From the IMG/VR virus record IMGVR_UViG_3300044699_000026, positions 1 to 55,215 of that record: 55,215 bases of DNA. One strand, given 5' to 3'. Numbering within the stretch: the stretch's first letter is position 1; every line of letters begins with the position of its first letter. Below, piece after piece: positions 8,997-18,724 of this stretch. This DNA is from a virus. The notes under the pieces were generated by a model. That model worked only from the letters and a program-made list of their open reading frames with translations. It was not told the origin of the DNA and did not search any database. A program made the position numbers and the translations under genes.

Positions 8997-9316
8997 CCGA
9001 TCCGATCGGGGTCATGATGGTCCACACCGCGTCGGTGCAGACCTACCTTGGGCAAGGTAAGACCAGCAGCGACTTCGCCTCACCGGTCACGGTGGCCTGC
9101 TACGACGAGGACGAGGTCCACCAGACCACGGCATCGACAGGTGAGATCGTGGCGTCCAAGCACCGCCTCTTCGTCAGGCTCGCGGACGGCGCGAAGTTCC
9201 CACCCAAATCGCTGGTCACCGTGAACGGCTACACCGGCCCTGTGATCAGTCAGTCGAGGCGTACCGCCGGCCCGGTCTTCACCATTCTGGAGCACTGCGA
9301 AGTTCACTTGGCCTAG
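8993..9316 (+). CDS. head-to-tail stopper (connector)
   Basis: 107 residues, beta-rich, starting with GTG 8993 inside the stop of the adaptor. Size, order and the pattern SKHRLFVRLADGAKFPPKSLVTVNG resemble the small barrel stoppers that plug the head after packaging. The neighbours (adaptor before, gp10-like and terminator after) support this. Confidence 0.7.
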   Translation: MTDPIGVMMVHTASVQTYLGQGKTSSDFASPVTVACYDEDEVHQTTASTGEIVASKHRLFVRLADGAKFPPKSLVTVNGYTGPVISQSRRTAGPVFTILEHCEVHLA

Positions 9317-9328
9317 AGAGGTGGCGCC

Positions 9329-9706
9329 GTGCCTTCGTCTTTCACCGTGGTCGGCCACTTCGACATCGAGAAGCTGTTTGCCGTGTCGTCGGAAGAGGCG
9401 ATCGCGAAGGCCGGCGAGGACGGTGCACAGGTCATCGGCGACAGCTCCCAGAAGCTCGTCCCGCGTCAGCCCTTCGAGGACTACCGCGGCCAGCCTCACC
9501 TGGCCGACTCCATGCACGTCCGCTACGTCGGCGGTGGTATTGCCGAGGTTCGCTACGCCTCCGTCTACGCCCACTGGGTGCATGAAGGCGTGGAGTTCAA
9601 CCACCCTTACGGTGGTTCCGCCAAGTTCCTGGAGATCCCCACCATTGCCGACAAACGTCGTGTCATCGATGCCTGCGCCGCCGCCTTCAGGCTGTTCCTG
9701 CCATGA
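9329..9706 (+). CDS. HK97 gp10-like connector protein
   Basis: 125 residues with the typical run of this family: an amphipathic helix (EEAIAKAGEDGAQVIGD), then KLVPRQPFEDYRG, LADSMHVRYV and YASVYAHWVHEGVEFNHPYGG. These proteins sit at the neck between head and tail. The GTG start follows a GGTGGC site. It overlaps the next gene by 4 bp. Confidence 0.75.
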   Translation: MPSSFTVVGHFDIEKLFAVSSEEAIAKAGEDGAQVIGDSSQKLVPRQPFEDYRGQPHLADSMHVRYVGGGIAEVRYASVYAHWVHEGVEFNHPYGGSAKFLEIPTIADKRRVIDACAAAFRLFLP

Positions 9707-10137
9707 CCTGGACCCCTGACCTTCTCGACGGCATGGCCCAGTCCCTGGCCACCGCCGGTATCGGCACCTACGCTTCCGGTCACTACACGTCGGCTACGGC
9801 CTGCGGGATCACTCTCGGCACCACGGCAGACGAGCCGATCAAGGCCATCGCCCTGTTCGCCTACAGTCCGCTTGACGACTTCGTTCTTGCCGACGTCATG
9901 CAGCCGGTGCAGGTTCGCATCCGGGGCACTCTTGACGCGACCTCGGTCGACACCATCGGAGACGCGATCTTCGACCTGTGGCACGGCGTCACCGGGTTGA
10001 TCTTCAACTCCGTCCATACCGTTTCCATCGCACGCAATTCGGTGCTCCCTCTGGGGCGTGACGATCGCGAGCGGTGGATGGCCTCACACAACTACTACGT
10101 TCACGCAAACCGTCCGACCACTTCTCGGCCGGACTAG
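9703..10137 (+). CDS. tail terminator
   Basis: 144 residues immediately before the major tail protein. Residues 55-85 (AIALFAYSPLDDFVLADVMQ) and 95-115 (TIGDAIFDLWHGV) follow the pattern of the minor capsid protein 3 / tail terminator family, which caps the tail tube and joins it to the neck. ATG 9703 overlaps the upstream stop. Confidence 0.75.
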   Translation: MTWTPDLLDGMAQSLATAGIGTYASGHYTSATACGITLGTTADEPIKAIALFAYSPLDDFVLADVMQPVQVRIRGTLDATSVDTIGDAIFDLWHGVTGLIFNSVHTVSIARNSVLPLGRDDRERWMASHNYYVHANRPTTSRPD

Positions 10138-10185
10138 CAATACCGCCCTGCAATACCCCGCTGCCATGCCCTGAAAGGACCGCTC

Positions 10186-10926
10186 ATGGCAATCACCATC
10201 ACCTCCGTCTCGGTGACCACTGGTTACACCGTTGGCGGCACGATCTCCAATGTCGTGGGCACCAACCTGGACACGTGCGTCGGGGTCTACCTCGGAGCCT
10301 TTCCGGCTGTCATCGTCAGCAAGACCAGCACCACGCTGCGCTTCCAGTCCGGTCCCGGCACGGGTTCGGCACTGCCGATCCGCTTCCTGGACGGCACCAC
10401 CGAGGTCACGGCGACTCCGACCTGGACCTACACCGCCCTGTCCTCGCCGGAGCACCAGACGTCGACCTCGACGAAGAAGTGGCGGCTCGATGCCACCACG
10501 GACGGCGGCACCACATGGGTCAAGATCCGTGGTATCACCAACCTTCAGCCCACGGTCAACACGACCACCCAGGACGATTCGGACTACGACTCCGGCGTCT
10601 GGGGTTCGGACGCCAAGACTCAGCTCAAGTGGGAGCTGACCGGAACCGTCAAGCGGGGTAAGGGCGACTCCACCGGGCTGTACGACGCCGGCCAGGAGAT
10701 CCTCCGTGCGGCCCACGATCAGGTCGGCTCGGCTGGATCAGTGGTGGTTCGCTGGTATGACCGCACAGGCGGTCCTGAGGCGTTCACGGGCACCGCGTTC
10801 GTGCAGTGGTCGGAGGCCGGCGGGGCTCCCGATGCGCTCTCGACCGCTTCGTTCACGCTCGGCGGCCAGGGTGCCCGTACCCTGATCACCAACCCGGTGC
10901 TTGCTGACGCATCGCTCGCGTCCTGA
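10186..10926 (+). CDS. major tail protein with N-terminal IPT-like domain
   Basis: 246 residues. The tube domain is about residues 95-246, with KKWRLDATTDGGTTWVKIRGITN and a central DDSDYDSGVWGSDAKTQ, typical of actinophage tail tube subunits. Ahead of it, residues 1-85 look like an IPT/TIG immunoglobulin-like domain (ITSVSVTTGYTVGGT, LGAFPAVIVSKTSTTLRF). N-terminal Ig-like domains on tube proteins are less common than C-terminal ones. ATG 10186 has GAAAGGA 7 bp upstream. Confidence 0.8.
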   Translation: MAITITSVSVTTGYTVGGTISNVVGTNLDTCVGVYLGAFPAVIVSKTSTTLRFQSGPGTGSALPIRFLDGTTEVTATPTWTYTALSSPEHQTSTSTKKWRLDATTDGGTTWVKIRGITNLQPTVNTTTQDDSDYDSGVWGSDAKTQLKWELTGTVKRGKGDSTGLYDAGQEILRAAHDQVGSAGSVVVRWYDRTGGPEAFTGTAFVQWSEAGGAPDALSTASFTLGGQGARTLITNPVLADASLAS

Positions 10927-10944
10927 TACTCGGAGGTATAGCGG

Positions 10945-11666
10945 ATGCCTTTCGAGGATTACAGCGAGCTTGTCGGAGCCCCGATCACGCTGCCTATTGC
11001 GGGCAAGAAGTATGTGCTTCCCCCGGTCTCAGCAGAGGCCGGGGTGGAGCTGCTCGACGTCCTGCGCAATCCGGACGGAGAGGCGGCCAAGGCTCGGGAT
11101 GAAACCGGGCTGCGTTCGATCAAGATGCTGCTCGGCGACGAGCTTGTCGAGAAGATGCTGAAGGACGGCGTCCCCTACGAGGCCATACTCCGTGCTTCCG
11201 TCGTGCAGATGGCGGACTTCCTGTACGGGCGTCAAGAGGCCGAGGACGTCTGGAAGCAGTCCGCCATGCACGTTCAGGTGCAGCGGGCTTCAGACCCGGA
11301 AGCGACAGCCCCCGCCAGGGGGCGTTCTCGCTCAGCGACGGCCAGGACCCGGACTTCATCTACGGGCGCGGTTCGTACGACCCGCTCACGGGCCTCTGGG
11401 ACGAATACGACCTCCCGTCCGAGGGGCCGGTAGCCGGCGAACAGATTCCCTGGGCACGGCTTTTCGAGCTGTGGCCGATCCTGGTCCGTGACTTCGGAGC
11501 GATCTATCACGTCGATCTTGAGGATCGCTGGAAGCGGACCAGCTGGCGCTGGTTCCGGGTCCGCGTGATCGGGATCATCTCTGATCCCAAGTCGCTCATC
11601 TACCAGTTCCTCCACGACAAGGGGCAGGCCCTGCCGGACGAGCTCGACTATGACGAGATGGGGTGA
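10945..11666 (+). CDS. tail assembly chaperones G and G-T (-1 frameshift)
   Basis: The zero-frame product runs 10945-11433. Its first ~125 residues are a normal helical chaperone, but the last ~38 (Arg/Thr/Ser-rich) are read out of frame. The -1 frame continues from about 11316 to the TGA at 11664-11666 as convincing protein (DGQDPDFIYGRG, WDEYDLPSEGP, RWKRTSWRWFRVRVIG). This is the classic G/GT arrangement before a tape measure gene, where a minority of ribosomes slip back one base. Both products guide tail-tube assembly and are absent from the virion. The span given is the fusion product. Confidence 0.8.
11309..11322 (+). promoter_or_regulatory. candidate -1 slippery region
   Basis: Two homopolymer runs lie where the G and T frames overlap: five C at 11309-11313 (zero-frame codons GCC CCC) and five G at 11318-11322 (AGG GGG C). 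In both, the A-site tRNA can re-pair one base back. Neither is a perfect XXXYYYZ heptamer, so which one is used is open. Confidence 0.5.
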
Positions 11667-11669
11667 GCT

Positions 11670-14383
11670 GTGACTGTTCCCGGTGGCGGAAGCACTGTCG
11701 GCAACGTCACGGCCTACCTCCGCATGGAGGCCGACCAGTACATCCGCAAGGCGCGTGAGGTCTCGCGTGCCACGCTGGAGATGGAAACGGCCCAGCGTAA
11801 GCAGCAGATCGCGATTGACAAGGTCGCGGCTGCGGAGAAGAAGCTCAACGACGCCCGGAAGACCGGCGACACCAAGAAGATCACCCAGGCGACCCGCGAT
11901 CTGGAGGCCGCTCGGGAGCGGTTGGCGTCGGCCAACGAGCGGGTGGCTCGCGGTGAGAAGAACCTCGGGGCAGAGGCCGAGCGTGCCGCTTCCAGGGCTG
12001 CTCGTGCTGCCCGTGAGATGGAAGCGGCGACCCTCCGTGAAGAGCGCGCCATGCAGCGCGCCGGCCGGTCGGCGTTCGACTTCGGTAACCGCCTGAACGC
12101 GATCATCGCTGCGGCGGTCATCCTTGGACCCGCGTTGATCCCACTCGGGGCGGTCGGTGCGGCCGGCCTGGGTGCGCTGGCCGAAGGTGCCGGCGTGGCC
12201 CTGCTGGCGATCCGTGGTGTCAAGAAGGAAATGAAGGACGGCACCGTCGTCGGTGTCCAGTACCAGTCCTTGTTCGTCGGTCTCAAGAACAACATCGACC
12301 AGCTGAGCGTCACCGCTGCCGACACCGCGTTGCCTTTCGTGGGCAAGGCGATCGGCAACATCAACGACGTCATGCCGGAGCTCAACTCCGAGACCAAGCA
12401 GTACACCGCGCTTCTCGGCGAGATGGGCGACGTGCTCATCCACGGGGCGCTCGCCGGCTTGATCCAGCTGCACCCGCTCATGCTTCAGATCTTCAAGGAT
12501 TCGCTGAACCTGTCGAAAGGCTTCGATCGGTTCGCCTCGGGTAACGGTATCCAGAAGTTCGGGGACTGGGCGCTGGAGGTCTTGCCGGTCGTTGAGCAGG
12601 ATATCGGTGATATCACCGAGGCTCTCGGCAAGCTGATCGTTGCCGGTGCTTCCAGCGGCGTCACGGTCCTCGATCTCCTCAGTGGCATCGCTCAGGCTCT
12701 GAACGCGATCCCGTTACCGGTGCTCAAGGTCCTGGTTCCCACCTTGTTGGCGCTCTACACGGCGTCCAAGCTGGCCGCCCTCGGTACCGCGATCAACACC
12801 AAGATCACGGGTGCCTACACGGGGGCTCTGCTTCGTCAGGCTGCCGCGGCCGAAGCCGCCGCGGCCGCGGAGCGCGATCTTGCGGTGGCCACTGCTGAGG
12901 CCGGTGCCGCCGGTGAGGCCGGTGCCGTTGGAGCCATCCCCATCGGTGGTCGCGGAGCAACGCGCACCAGCACTGTTGCGACGGCTGAGCGCAATATCGG
13001 TCGCGTCGGTGCGGCTGGGGCTACCCTCTTCCCGCCGACCGCGATCCTCCTCATCGCCGCGGCCTTGGGTCACCAGCTCGCCAACAACCCGATCATCAAG
13101 GCGCAGGACGCCTCCCGCCTTGCTGGAGGCGGTGTCCGTAACCCGGTCAACCAGGGTCCGGGTGGCAACTTCCTGTTCAACCGGATCAACCAGTCACTCT
13201 TCGGTCCGGCCAAGTTCGTGATCCCGAAGGAAGTCAAGCAGCAGCAGACTTCTTCGCGAAGCAGTCGGCCAACTTCAAGGCCCAGCAGGATGCCGCTGCC
13301 GCCACTGATGCCGCCTTCGACAAGATCGCCAAGTCTGCTCTGGCCGCACGTGACTCCCAGCAGCAGGAGATGGCCGTCGCGCAGCTCTCAGGGAACGTCC
13401 ATGACGTCCTGGCGCTCTCGCTGGACGCCGTCAACAAGAAGTTCCTCGACACCGCCGAAGCCTCCACCGCGGAGTGGCAGGCGATCAACAACGTGACCAA
13501 GACCCTGAAGGACAACAAGGGCGCGATCAAGGGCCACTCGGACGCTGCTCTGGAGGATCAGTCCGCCATCCAGCAGGCGACCCGTGCGATCCAGGCTCGG
13601 GCGTTGGCGCTGTCTGACGGCGGCAAGAATGAAGCGAAGTCCATCGCCGCCTTGGTCTCAGGGCGCGATGCCATGTTCCGGAGCCTGAAGGCCCAGGGAC
13701 TGTTGACCAAGTCCGTGCGCGACTACATCAATTCGATCTTGCACATTCCCAAGTGGGTTGCGACGCTGCCCAAGTTCAACTCCGAGACCGCTCAGGCCCG
13801 GATGATCGACTACATCAAGCGCATGGGCGGCATTCCGGCGCTGAAAAACACCACGTTCAACCTGAAGACCGGCACGGCGGTCACGCGGCTGAACCACATA
13901 CTCACGGTCTACAACGCATTGACTGACAAGACGGTCACGCTCAGCACCAACATCATCACGAATCGCATCGGACGTGCTGATCTGGAGCGGGCTGGTGGTG
14001 GCCTGATTCAAGGTCCGGGGTCGGGCACCAGTGACTCGATCCCGATCAGGGCGTCCAACGGCGAGTTCGTGGTCAATGCTGCGCAGACCGCGAAGCACTT
14101 GGATCTCCTGGAGAACATCAACAAGGGTGTCGCGGGGTTCGCCGCTGGCGGCACGGTAGGTCGCCAGGGTGCGCGTCCGGTGTATGCCAGCACGATGGCG
14201 CGCACGAGGCAGACCGCGTCCTTCCGGTCCACGGGGAGCACGCGCGGCTTGATCCATGCTCCCATGGGCGAGGGTCCCTACGAGCTGTCCGGAACGGTTC
14301 GCCTCGACGACAACGGCATGCTGGACGTGTCCGGAGCCTTCCTGGCGTACAAGAACCATCACACCTACGGTCGGAGTGACTAA
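11670..14383 (+). CDS. tape measure protein, frame broken near 13240
   Basis: Sets tail length. Residues 1-110 are coiled coil rich in Lys/Glu/Ala (AAEKKLNDARKTGDTKK, ATRDLEAARERL). A hydrophobic stretch follows near residues 140-185, then alternating helical and membrane-like parts, the usual tape measure plan. The GTG-started frame reads to 13496, but from about 13240 its sequence becomes nonsense (Ser/Arg/Pro) while the -1 frame resumes with DFFAKQSANFKAQQDAAA and runs to 14383. One missing base in the CAG repeat at 13239-13247 would join them into about 904 residues. Confidence 0.85.
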
Positions 14384-14746
14384 ATGGCTATCCGCAACCT
14401 TGCTCAGCGGCAGTCGCTGGCTGCTCAGTTCGCTACCGACAATCCGTACGGCGCGGTGTTCACTGCCGACCCCGGTGCCACCGGTACGCCGTCTAACGAG
14501 GTCACAGGCGGCTCGCCGGCCTATGCGCGCTGCACGATCACGTGGGGCTCCCCGGACGGCACGGCGACCGTCACCGGCACGGGTACGGTGAACCTGCCAT
14601 CGGGCATCACTCCGACGCATCAGTCACCGTGCACCACGTCTGGAACGGGCGCCAGGGTGTCGGACGCACAGCCGATCACCCCGGCGCCGGGAGCCACTGC
14701 TTCGCAGACGACGGCAACCCTCACATTCAAGTACCAGCAGCTCTGA
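14384..14746 (+). CDS. small tail-associated protein
   Basis: 120 residues starting with MAIRNLAQRQSLAAQFATD, a beginning common to small actinophage tail or fibre-associated proteins. The frame is open throughout, but around 14618-14655 the sequence (QSPCTTSGTG) is less likely than another frame there (SVTVHHVWNG), so two compensating indels may be present. ATG 14384 follows the tape measure stop directly. Role unknown. Confidence 0.6.
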   Translation: MAIRNLAQRQSLAAQFATDNPYGAVFTADPGATGTPSNEVTGGSPAYARCTITWGSPDGTATVTGTGTVNLPSGITPTHQSPCTTSGTGARVSDAQPITPAPGATASQTTATLTFKYQQL

Positions 14747-14784
14747 CCCGCCCTCCGGTCCGCGACTAGGGAAGGGGGCTCGGT

Positions 14785-15843
14785 ATGGCCACGTTCACGA
14801 CTTACCCGGGATCGGGCACATTCCCTGGGCCGAACACCTTCCCCGGTCAATCCACGCTCGTCGCAGGGGCATACGAGACCGATAACACCGGCACCGGCAC
14901 GGGTACCTATTCGCTCGGGCTGCCGAAGGCGTACGAGACGGACAACACCGGCACCGGAATCGGCAGCTACCTGCTGGCCTATGCCGGTGCGTTCTCCTAC
15001 GTCACGTCAACGATCGGGGTCGGCACCGGCACCTATCTGCTCACCCTGGCTGTCTACACCGGGCCGACGCTCACCGCCTCGGTTGACCCGTTGGCGCTTC
15101 CGCCCAGGGTGCTCGTGCAGGCGTTCAACATCGGTGGGCCGTCCGGAAACATCACCAGGCTTGATCCGGACGGTGCTTCACGTCCCGTCCGCGAGGGCGA
15201 TCCCGTGAGCCTGTCCGGTGGCGGTGCGGCTGTCTTCGATTACGAGATGCCGTACAACCAGCCGATCACCTACACGATCACTCCGACTTCTTCACCGACC
15301 ACTCCGACGAGCTCGATGACTGTCACCTTGCTTGTCAGCCGGCCGTGGCTCGTGCACCCAGGAGTGCCTTTCCTGTCGCAGCCGTTGACTATTCAGCTGT
15401 TCGCCGACGAGACGATACCGGCGAACGTCGGTATCCATGACGTCCTTCAGCGTGAGACTCCGATAACCATCTCCGATGGCCGGCGGAAGTCGCCGCGGTC
15501 GATGCTTCAGGTCAAGACCATGACGAGGAGCCAGGCGGACGGGCTCGACCAGCTCCTGCTCGATGAGTCGCCGCTCTTGCTTCAGGCCACCTATCCGTTC
15601 ACGACCGAGCAGATGTATGCATGGATCTCGATTCTCGACGTGAACCGGGCTCGTCGCACCGCGATGTTCGGTGACCCGTCTCGGGTGTGGCAGCTCCCCT
15701 ACGTCGTTGTTGATCGTCCGACCGGTGCGATCCAGTCGGTGCGCACCTGGCAGGACGTCGTCAACCAGTACGACACTTGGCAGGACGTCATGAACGACTT
15801 CCAAACGTGGCGTGGTGTCCTCACCGGCCTGCGCGGAACGTAG
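14785..15843 (+). CDS. minor tail protein with N-terminal triple repeat
   Basis: 352 residues. Residues 28-90 hold three copies of a ~20-residue Thr/Gly repeat (AYETDNTGTGTGTYSLG, AYETDNTGTGIGSYLLA and a divergent third, STIGVGTGTYLLT). The rest is a beta-rich minor tail protein, with a C-terminus containing TWQDVVNQYDTWQDVMNDF, a duplicated TW-D-V motif known from actinophage minor tail proteins near the tape measure. Probably part of the distal tail or baseplate. ATG 14785 is preceded by GAAGGGGGC. Confidence 0.75.
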   Translation: MATFTTYPGSGTFPGPNTFPGQSTLVAGAYETDNTGTGTGTYSLGLPKAYETDNTGTGIGSYLLAYAGAFSYVTSTIGVGTGTYLLTLAVYTGPTLTASVDPLALPPRVLVQAFNIGGPSGNITRLDPDGASRPVREGDPVSLSGGGAAVFDYEMPYNQPITYTITPTSSPTTPTSSMTVTLLVSRPWLVHPGVPFLSQPLTIQLFADETIPANVGIHDVLQRETPITISDGRRKSPRSMLQVKTMTRSQADGLDQLLLDESPLLLQATYPFTTEQMYAWISILDVNRARRTAMFGDPSRVWQLPYVVVDRPTGAIQSVRTWQDVVNQYDTWQDVMNDFQTWRGVLTGLRGT

Positions 15844-16981
15844 ATGTATCAGGTTACGCAGCGGTGGTTGGACTCCGATCGGACCGCACACGTTCGGTAT
15901 TCGGAGGCTTCGCATCTTGATCCATTCACGGGCAGGGTGACCCCGCCGAGTGACATGCCGATCGAGGACGGGTCGATCATCGACGACTCGAACTCGAACG
16001 TCCGTCGCGTACTGAACATCACTCTTCCGGCTATCCAGGGCCTCTATGACGCCCTGGCCGCGCCGGGTGGGGAGATCACCATCTCCACCACGAAGAGATA
16101 CGTCGACGGCCAAACTGAGACAATTCCCGCCGGGGTGTTCGTTGTCGATGCCGACCAGATGGGTTACAACCCGTCTGGCCAGATCACGCTGACATGTCCT
16201 GACCGCTGGCTACGGGTTCAGCGGAACCGTTTCGGGATCACCGGCCGGACCTCGGTCGCCTCGAACACGATCCACGCCGAGATCCAGCGGCTGGTCGAGG
16301 GCGCCTGGTCTTCTGGGTTCCCAGGTTGGGCACAGCTCGACACGTCGGTCACGGCCAAGGTCGGACACCTCGTCTGGGACGACGGCGACCGTGAGGCCGC
16401 GATCCTCGACATGGCCCGTGCGCACAGTCTCGAAGTTTTCTTCAACCGCCAGGGCCTCGCGGTGCTACGGCCCGTGCCGTTGCTGTCCACGACCAGTCCG
16501 TTCGTGTGGCAGGTTGACGCTGGGGACACCGGAGTGCTGATCGATGCGAACCGGTCGCGTGACCGTTCCCCGTCTCCGGAACGCCGTGATTGCGTCCTGC
16601 TCGGCGACAGGGATCACGGTGGCTCCACAGGAGAAGAAGAACACCACCGCGGGTGATCCACTTCGCACTGCGGGGCCGCTCGGTTATGTTCCGTATTACT
16701 TCTCCTCGCCGGTCATGAAGACCACGGGACAGTTGCAAGCGGCGGCCTTGACCGAGCTGAAGAGACAGCTAGGCGTGGCGTCGTGGATGTCGCTGGAGGC
16801 ATCCCCCAACGCGGCTCTGGACAGCGGCGACGTCGTCAAGGTCATCTTGCCGAATGTCGACCGGTTCACGCCACGGCCGACCGAGCTGCACATCCTGGAC
16901 ATGATCACGACTCCGTTGCTGCCGACCGGTACGCAGCCCATGCAGACCCGCTCGACCCGACCGGATACGGACGGCACATGA
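15844..16981 (+). CDS. minor tail protein, frame broken near 16555
   Basis: About 378 residues when rejoined. The first frame (15844-16656) gives a good minor tail protein (HLDPFTGRVTPPSDMPIEDG, ITLTCPDRWLRVQRNRFG, TIHAEIQRLVEG) up to DANRSRDR near 16562. The true continuation, RLRNAVIASCSATGITVAPQ to PTELHILDMITTP, is in the next frame and ends at 16981. One extra base in the GACCGTTCCCC stretch would explain this. Such proteins form the tail tip hub in actinophages. It overlaps the next gene by 4 bp. Confidence 0.78.
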
Positions 16982-17283
16982 ACCGGAAGCTGGCCGATGC
17001 GGTCCGTCAGGCTGCCGATGCGACCATCAAGCCATCGTCGCTGGCCATGCCGATGTCGGTCATCACGGGAACGGTCACCACGGTGGCTGCCGGCGCCGCG
17101 ATGGACGGCAATGCTCAGGTCACGGTGACCCTCGTCAACGGCGACACCACCGACTGCTGGTATCCCGACAGCTACACCCCGACCGTGAGCGACGTGGTGC
17201 TGGTGGGCCTTCCGGGTGCCATCGGCAAGGGGAAGTCACCTGTGATCTTGCTGCACCTCATTGGCCAACCGACCGTTCCCTAG
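16978..17283 (+). CDS. small minor tail protein
   Basis: 101 residues. A helical start (MNRKLADAVRQAADATIKPS) leads into a beta segment (GTVTTVAAGAAMDGNAQVTV, VLVGLPGAIGKGKSPVIL) resembling an OB-like spike or hub domain. ATG 16978 overlaps the upstream stop. Likely a distal tail component; no firm family. Confidence 0.65.
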   Translation: MNRKLADAVRQAADATIKPSSLAMPMSVITGTVTTVAAGAAMDGNAQVTVTLVNGDTTDCWYPDSYTPTVSDVVLVGLPGAIGKGKSPVILLHLIGQPTVP

Positions 17284-17292
17284 GGGGACCTC

Positions 17293-17810
17293 GTGACGAC
17301 TCTGCCCTATCCGACCCTGAGCGATGCCCCGAATGCCCCGGCGCAGTTCCAAGCCCTGGCGTCGGCTACGACCGCCGACCTCGGCTTGAATCTGCCCCGC
17401 ATCAGTCGGCAGGTGGCCCGCACCACCACCCTCGGCCTGACGGGCGGAAGCTGGACCGGCGTCGCCACGTTCGGTATCGGCACGATTTACAACTTCGGCG
17501 ATATCACCTACGGGTCCGCGTCTACACCGTCCACACTGTCGGCCACTACGAGTGGGAGATGACGACCCTCTATCCGTCCACCACCGCTGCCCATTCGCGC
17601 GGTATGAAGGTGCTCGTTAACGCCGCGGACCTGGCCTACAACCAGGGCGAGACGTGGTGGACGTACCCGGCGCAGTCGGTCGGCACTTTGACGCTGACCA
17701 CGCAGGGAAAGGTGCCGATGGTGGTCGGCGACACCATCACGCCGGAGTTCTACAGCAGCGTCAACATGACGATAACGCCGTTGGCCTTCTCGCTCACCCT
17801 CGTCGGCTGA
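17293..17810 (+). CDS. minor tail protein, frame broken near 17518
   Basis: The first frame runs 17293-17562 (MTTLPYPTLSDAPNAPAQF onward) and turns to Ser/Thr-rich nonsense after GDITYG. The next frame carries VRVYTVHTVGHYEWEMTTLYP and continues to 17810. Joined, about 172 residues. The N-terminus PNAPAQFQALA is typical of actinophage proteins that attach fibre-like parts to the tail. GTG 17293 has GGGGGACCTC upstream. Confidence 0.65.
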
Positions 17811-18157
17811 GTGACCTCATGTTGGGCAACGTGGGGGCACTGTTGCTCGATTCTGCTCCTGCTGGTACCGTCGAACTGGCTGGACTGGGTCGCCACCTGG
17901 GGGCCTGGCGGTGTTCTGGTCGTCCTGATCCTCACGGGCGTCCTTGAACCTAAGAGGGTGCGTACCTCGCTGGAAGCGGAACGGAACGCTTGGAAGGCAG
18001 CGTTCGAGAAGGAACAGGATGCGCACGTTGTGACGCGGGAAGCTCTGGCTGCGCCGAAGCGCGCGGTGTCGCTGCGATCGAGTCGGCGAAGACGTTGACC
18101 CAGCTTCTTGAGGCTATCGGACATGAGAGCGTGCGCAGGGATGGCGGCGCTCGATGA
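17811..18157 (+). CDS. holin-like membrane protein, frame broken near 18055
   Basis: Starts GTG 17811 at the end of the tail genes and heads the lysis module. A hydrophobic region spans residues 13-45 (SILLLLVPSNWLDWVATW, GGVLVVLILTGVLEP). A coiled coil follows (AERNAWKAAFEKEQDAH), as in one-span actinophage holin or anti-holin candidates. After ALAAP the frame shifts by one, and EARGVAAIESAKTLTQLLEA leads to the stop at 18155-18157. The final A of its last sense codon starts the next gene. Confidence 0.6.
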
Positions 18158-18359
18158 GACTACGGCGGAAAAAGGCTCTACCCTTAGGAGCACAGATCGC
18201 TCTGCAAGCAGCGGAGGACTCCCGCATGCAGGCCAACGAGGACCTGCGGTACCAGCAGGAAGCGTTGAGGAGGCCAACGAGGTGGCGGATAAGATCAGAC
18301 GGCACAACATCGCGAACCACTTCGACGATTTTCTGCTGCGAATACTCAGTAAGGGATAG
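18154..18359 (+). CDS. small conserved lysis-module protein, frame broken near 18270
   Basis: About 68 residues: MRLRRKKALPLGAQIALQAA in the first frame, then VEEANEVADKIRRHNIANHF ending DDFLLRILSKG in the next. The pattern of coiled coil followed by RHN-NHF is a recurrent small protein beside lysis genes in actinophages (DUF7620-like, from memory). Function unknown. The 4-bp overlap with the preceding gene suggests coupling. Confidence 0.55.
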
Positions 18360-18361
18360 CA

Positions 18362-18710
18362 GTGCTCCTCTACATATTCATAATGTCCTGGCTGGGCCTG
18401 ATCGGCGCGGCCTGGTTCATGACAGTTCACCGGCCCGTCTCCTACTGGTCGTGGCGGAACCTGAACGCATCCTCTTACGTGGTCGTGATCGGTCTGCTCA
18501 ACGCACGGACCATCCTCGGGTTGTGGTTCAGCCCTTACTCGCAGGGCATCTCGTGGACCCCTGGGTTGCGACTGGTATACGTGGACCGCGGTCGTCCTGT
18601 ATGCGCTGATCGTGGCGCTCATCTATCAGCGGCTGATGTTCTTCCTGTGGTTCCGCAAGCGCTACAAGCCGCTTGTCCGAGAGGGCGAATGGGCAGACGT
18701 AGGCGACTGA
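18362..18710 (+). CDS. three-span membrane protein, frame broken near 18570
   Basis: About 115 residues. The first frame gives two hydrophobic helices (IFIMSWLGLIGAAWFM, SYVVVIGLLNARTILGLWF). After SPYSQGISWTPG the protein resumes in another frame as YTWTAVVLYALIVALIYQRL, a third helix, then the basic tail FRKRYKPLVREGEWADVGD. Membrane topology and position before the endolysin suggest a role in lysis, but similar proteins are also found among tail genes. GTG 18362 follows AAGGGATAGC. Confidence 0.58.
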
Positions 18711-18724
18711 GGAAGGGCAACTGA

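Noticed and set aside
11274-12473. 399-residue minus-strand open frame opposite the tape measure
   Set aside because: Opposes coiled-coil coding sequence with clear sense; no ribosome site or motif of its own.
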